From Apium graveolens (lineage: Eukaryota; Streptophyta; Magnoliopsida; Apiales; Apiaceae), in assembly GCF_009905375.1 (NCBI RefSeq), contig NC_133648.1, forward strand, positions 23,429,884 to 23,493,883: 64,000 bases of DNA. The letters run 5' to 3'. Positions 59,930 through 64,000 of the stretch are shown one piece after another (the first letter of the stretch is position 1; every line of letters begins with the position of its first letter). Below the pieces are notes generated by a model. The model searched no databases and had not been told where the DNA came from. It saw only the letters and a program-made list of their open reading frames with translations. The translations under genes and the position numbers were made by a program.

Positions 59930-61878
59930 GACTGAGTGAATCCTCCGGTCGAGACCTCCGTTCCGAGGGTGAATACTCTGGCTGGGACCTTTTCAATACG
60001 CCCTGAGAGGACGGGCTGAGCTCTTTATGGTTTTGTGGTGTTGTATCCGACGGCGAACAACCACTCAGAACTGTCGAAGGATCGAGTAGGTCAGATGTAT
60101 TTTGACTACTCCATTCTACGGGCTTCTTTTGGCTGTATGCTGCCAAGGAAGACGAGCGAATCTACGACACCCCTAGCGTGCCGAAGGGGTATGGAGACTG
60201 CACAGTCGGGATTTTTGAGGCGGAAATCAAGTGCGGTTTAGAGTACCGCTGCTGAAGATCCTAAGGCACATCTTCAGTCAGATGAGGATCGTGTTGGGAC
60301 AGATGGATCCAAATGGATTCATCCATATCAACTGCTTCCACAATAGGTGTCTCCAGGCTGGGATTCACCCCTGTACTCAGTTATTCTGGTATCACAACGA
60401 TTTTCTGAAGAACCCGAAGAGCCCGGGCTTCTACAACATTGTTCGTCGGGCAGGCCGAGCGGACTGACCGGCCACCAAATCCAACAAAAAAACCACCCAC
60501 ACTCACTGGTGCTTTATCAGTGGGCCTCAACTGGCGAGATGTCGGTGTGGCGTGATGTCAATGCTTCGGCGCTTATAATACCGAACTTGATGGATGAGGA
60601 GAAGGACAAATACATGGCCCTGGTAGACGCGAAGGTGAGCAAGCTCGATCCCGAGGAGTTTCGGGACAAGGACTGGCTTCTGAGCTTGTGGGGTGGGGGT
60701 AACAAACTCTTCCTTCGTCTATTTTTTTTACTTTGTAGCTTTACTGTAGTTTTTTTATTATATAATTGTTTTCCCTTTGTTCGTTCTGCTTTTTCTTCCT
60801 TCTGTCTTCATTATTTACTTGATATTATGCAATACGTGCTTAGACTGACTCATCTTTTGTCTTTCTTTTTTACATTGTCTTTCAGGGAAGTTCTTATAGA
60901 GAGGAAGAAGGCCAGGGCGGCTGAGAAGAGGGCTGCGGAAGTGGCAGCTAAAGCCAAAGCGGCCGGGAAGAAGGTTGTCCCTGATCCTTCCGAGGAGACG
61001 GAGGATAGGCTGAAGCTGAGAGGGCAGTCCCCCTTCGTCAGGTCCCTCTGGCTTCGGATGATGGAGAGAGGGATGATCCATAGTTTATGGGAGAGGGGGC
61101 TCCATCCAAGAGGACCTGAAGTCGAGACGGGGTCGTTCAGAGGTACCTCCCTGGGTGAGGCGTTCTGACATCCGATCACACTGTCTACACGGCTAGGCAG
61201 TAGACGAAGGATGTGGCCTCTTACCTGTGTCACGGTCTTCAGCTCACTGTCAATTTGCCTGCCTTCACGGCGGCCTCTCCGACGGAAGCTTGTACCGAGC
61301 TGTTGTCCTTCTTGTCTCTGGTACATAGTTGAATTTACATTTATTTATCTTAGTCCTTCTGCATATTTTTCTTCATTTGTTTGACATATTTTTGCCTTGT
61401 GCATTTTTTGCAGGCTGCTATTTTGGCTACTGCCGTGGAGGACAAGGTCCGGGACATGGAGGCCAGGATGGCCGCGGTCAAGGAGCTGTAGAGGAGGGCC
61501 ACGGCAGCCGATGAAGAGCTGGAGAGGGTGCAGAATCAGAACAGTGTACTGGTCGGCCAGGCCACAGTGCTGTAAAATGACAGGCAGCGGCTGGAAGGAG
61601 ACCTGGCCAAGGAGAATAAGAGGATCAGCCATCGGAATGTCCAGCTGAAGAAGTCCCGAAAGGAGCTTCGGACAAAGAAGCAGTTGGACAGGACGAAGGA
61701 GCGTTGTTTCCAGTTCGGCGCTGATTATGTCCTGGAGAAGGCTCATGGCGTTGGTTGGGATTATAAGCATCTGCTAGACGATAGCCTGGAAGATCCTATC
61801 GGCCAGCCATCGGTGGAAGCCCCTCTCGTCTCCTCTGGCAAAGACGAAGAGCTCTCAGATGTGGAACTACAATCTTGA
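59930..61878 (+). pseudogene. Antisense gene of the Tat-like element (putative gypsy-type transposon protein family), with introns, broken
   Basis: Plus-strand exons lie between the TATA box and the hairpin array. A first coding block (60130-60240) has DERIYDTPSVPKGYGDCTVG. After a frameshift near 60240 a second block has ILRHIFSQMRIVLGQMDPNG and HINCFHNRCLQAG, then in another frame SVWRDVNASALIIP and EEFRDKDWLLSLWG (to 60693). An intron (about 60696-60883, TTTCAG acceptor) and later another (acceptor TTGCAG at 61413) separate the coiled-coil end, which stops at 61876-61878. The block order fits the plant 'putative gypsy type transposon' domain followed by a coiled coil, known as an antisense extra ORF in Tat elements. 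At least two in-frame stops (61489, 61575) show decay. The role of such proteins is unknown. Confidence 0.6.
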
Positions 61879-62179
61879 CTTCTAAATTTTTAAAATATTG
61901 AGTTGTAACTGATACTTCTGCCTTCGAGATTTGTAACTTTAACTTGCCTTCGAGCCAAATTTCCTTTTAATTTTTAACGCACTTTATTGCATCTTTGGCC
62001 TTTTATTTTACCTCAGCAATTTTAGCAATATTTTATGTTTGTACAGTATCCCTGCATCTTTGGCTTAAATTTTGCCTCAACAGTTTTTGTTTCTCATGTC
62101 CTTCTTTTGCTTCAAGTGCTATAGGGTCGAGGTTTAGATCCAAAGAGAACCTTGGGCCATTAAAACTGATGTTGAACCC

Positions 62180-62745
62180 TTTTGGGTGAAGGAATAAGGG
62201 GGTGACCTTCTTCGGATTGCCCCTAGGCTAGTGCGCCTCCGTTCCATCAGTCAAAAGTAGTACTTGTAAAAATAAATTGTAATATTCGCAGTAATACTAA
62301 ACGCAAAAGGGGGATGGCTCGTTTTCTTCGGGATCGCCTCTAGACGAGACCTCCTTCGTTCTTCAGGTTTTACTTGTGAAAATTTTTGCAGGATTGGAGG
62401 GCGAAGGGTTTGTTTTTTTCGGGATTGCCCCTAGACAAGGCCTGCTTCGCCCTTCGGCAATATCACTTTTCTTTAAGTTAGAATTTGTAAGGGAAGGACG
62501 AATGGGAAAGTCTTTTTGCCAGGATCGCCCCTAGACATTCCTCATTCGTCGTTGTCGCTTGTATTCATCATTTTTTTTATTTTAATAACACTAATATGGT
62601 GAAAGATGTTAAGCTATGTGGGGATGCCCCTAGATAATATCCAAATGCCCTTTATTTGAAGCAAAGCGAACGTGGAGACCGAAGGATTTTATCTTCTTCG
62701 GGGTTTGCCCCTAGATAATACTCATTCGGCCGCTTAGTTCATAAT
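62180..62745. repeat. Array of six hairpin-forming repeats
   Basis: The core GGGATTGCCCCTAGA or close variants occurs near 62216, 62333, 62424, 62523, 62622 and 62703, spaced 81-117 bp. Around each core are complementary arms that differ between units, for example GGGCGAAG (62399-62406) with CTTCGCCC (62445-62452), and GACGAATG (62497-62504) with CATTCGTC (62543-62550). It lies between the convergent 3' ends of pol and the antisense gene. Confidence 0.85.
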
Positions 62746-62832
62746 AATTTTTTTTCTTTTTTAAGTAATAAATTGGCGAGGGAGAAGTGCGTTTTCATTA
62801 GTCATTAAATCATTACATTTTTCGCAAAGAAC

Positions 62833-64000
62833 TCAGAATGAAGTACAAGCGAAAAATGAAAGAAATTTTTCTGAATGATAAAATTTTCGGAGTCGACTGG
62901 TATGTCAAGTGTTTTTTATTGCTTCGTCAGCCAGTGTTTCTTGCTTGTAAGTTCCCGGACGAATGACCTCTATTACTTTATAAGGCCCTTCCCAAATCGG
63001 TTGAAGCTTTCCTTGTCTTGTCGGCATAGAAGCAGCTAATTCTCTTAGGATCAGATCTCCAATGCTGAATAACCTCTTTTTAATTTCGGAGTCATAGTGT
63101 TGGGCTGCCTGGAGTAAGTATTTCATGTTCCTTTGGTGGGAAGCCTCTCTTTTTTCTTCTAACAGATCCACATTCGCCCTTAATCCGAAGGTATTGGTTT
63201 GCACATTGTAGACCTCAGTCCTATAAGACTCTAGGCCCACTTCGACAGGAACCAGGGCTTCTGTTCCATAAGCCAACCTGAATGGAGTTTCCCTAGTGGA
63301 AGACCTAGGCGTCGTTCGGTAAGCCAATAAGACCCAAGGTAGTGCTTCGACTCATCTTCCCTTGGCTTCCCCCGGCCTCTTCTTTATTCCTTGAAAGATT
63401 ATTTTGTTCGCTGCTTTGATTGCCCCGTTCCCTTGCGGATGAGCGACCGAGCTGAACCTCTGTTGAACCCCAAAGTGATGCAGAAACCTTCTGAATTTAT
63501 TTCCAATAAACTGGGTTTCATTGTCAGAAACGCAAATTTTCGGAATTCCAAATCTGAGAATGATCTGCTCCAGAAAAAACTTCTTAGCTGCTTCCTCGGT
63601 GATGGCGGATAACGGTCGGGTTTCGACCCACTTGGTCATGTAGTCGATGGCAATTATGCAGTATTTTTCCGGTTTAGTGCTGGTAGGGAGAATTCCAACT
63701 ATGACCATGGCCCACATGGCGAATGGAATGGGGCCTAGGACAAAAGTCATTTCTTCGAGAGGTTGCTTCGGAATCGTGGCGAACAGCTAACATTGTTCAC
63801 ATTTCTTCGCATACTCACTTGCATTATTTCGCAAAGTTGGCCAAAAGAATCCTTGACGAAGGATTTTAAAGGCGAGAGACCGACCAGACAGATGTTCTCC
63901 GCAAATTCCTTCGTGCATCGCTTCTAGAGCTTGATGTTGCTCAGTATTCAAGCACCTTAAGAGTGCCTGGCTGACCGATTGGCCGCACATTCTTCCATTG
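62833..64000 (-). pseudogene. pol end (integrase) of the Tat-like element
   Basis: On the minus strand the zinc-binding module comes first (HEGICGEHLSGRSLAFKIL, two Cys near 63790), then the integrase core (IDYMTKWVETRPL near 63640, VSDNETQF near 63525) and the C-terminal part (YRTTPRSSTRETPFRLAYGT near 63300, GKLQPIWEGPYKVIEV near 62980), ending at 62833. Integrase joins the element's cDNA to the genome in the nucleus. Three stops (63786-63784, about 63340 and about 62903) and the change of the catalytic glutamate to lysine (NGAIKAANK, about 63425) show it is dead. The gene continues beyond the right edge. Confidence 0.88.

Larger units (their letters stand above)
58456..64000 (-). mobile_element. 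3' half of a Tat-lineage Ty3/gypsy element (runs off the window)
   Basis: On the minus strand the order is pol end (64000-62833), hairpin array, region with an antisense gene, purine tract, 3' LTR ending at 58456. Integrase text of Tat/Athila style and an antisense extra gene between pol and the 3' LTR are known features of Tat-group elements. The 5' part is outside the window, so the duplication cannot be checked. Confidence 0.8.

Overview
The window is a stretch of plant nuclear DNA, almost certainly from a eudicot. It is AT-rich, has intron-bearing gene fragments (cyclin B, beta-galactosidase, LRR receptor kinase, B3 factor, RPA-like) and is packed with plant transposon families: Ty3/gypsy chromovirus, Tat-lineage gypsy, Ty1/copia, CACTA, Helitron, Stowaway MITE and SINE. 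I see no tRNA, rRNA, CRISPR or bacterial-type operon. The species cannot be fixed from sequence alone; an asterid would fit the repeat style, but that is a guess.

Layout. 1-3460: 3' end of a copia-like element (decayed ORF, purine tract, 598-bp 3' LTR). 3752-16139: a complete 12.4-kb gypsy chromovirus on the minus strand with 3.3-kb LTRs and target-site duplication TTCAC. It splits a putative minus-strand transcription unit (3461-3751 plus 16145-16300). 17.0-25.4 kb: RPA-like pseudogene with a 2.31-kb tandem duplication, an antisense beta-galactosidase fragment and a Helitron-type helicase fragment. 25.7-27.9 kb: a multi-domain B3-factor gene on the minus strand carrying at least one in-frame stop. 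28-33 kb: AT-rich DNA with non-autonomous Helitrons.

33.4-53.6 kb: a tandem segmental duplication. Each copy carries a cyclin B fragment (minus) beside a coiled-coil ORF remnant (plus). Copy 1 was later interrupted by a solo LTR (itself hit by a second LTR) and by a 2.1-kb Helitron. Copy 2 was interrupted by a 10-kb CACTA-type element. The CACTA holds a truncated SINE, a Stowaway MITE, a 14-unit array of about 178-bp repeats and a captured LRR-kinase fragment, and that fragment is cut in two by a full 4.78-kb copia element. Because each copy lacks the other's insertions, the pair supplies empty sites for several elements.

53.9-56.8 kb: an unrecognised two-exon minus-strand gene split by a 2.37-kb CACTA element (TSD AAT). 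58456-64000: the 3' half of a Tat-lineage gypsy element on the minus strand, running off the window. From its LTR inward it has the 3' LTR, a purine tract, an intron-containing antisense gene with its own TATA box, an array of hairpin-forming repeats and the end of pol (integrase).

No gene here looks clearly intact. The main interest is the nested transposon history, the gene capture, and the Tat element's antisense gene with its adjoining hairpin array. All similarity calls come from reading translated motifs and recall of protein families, not from database searches.
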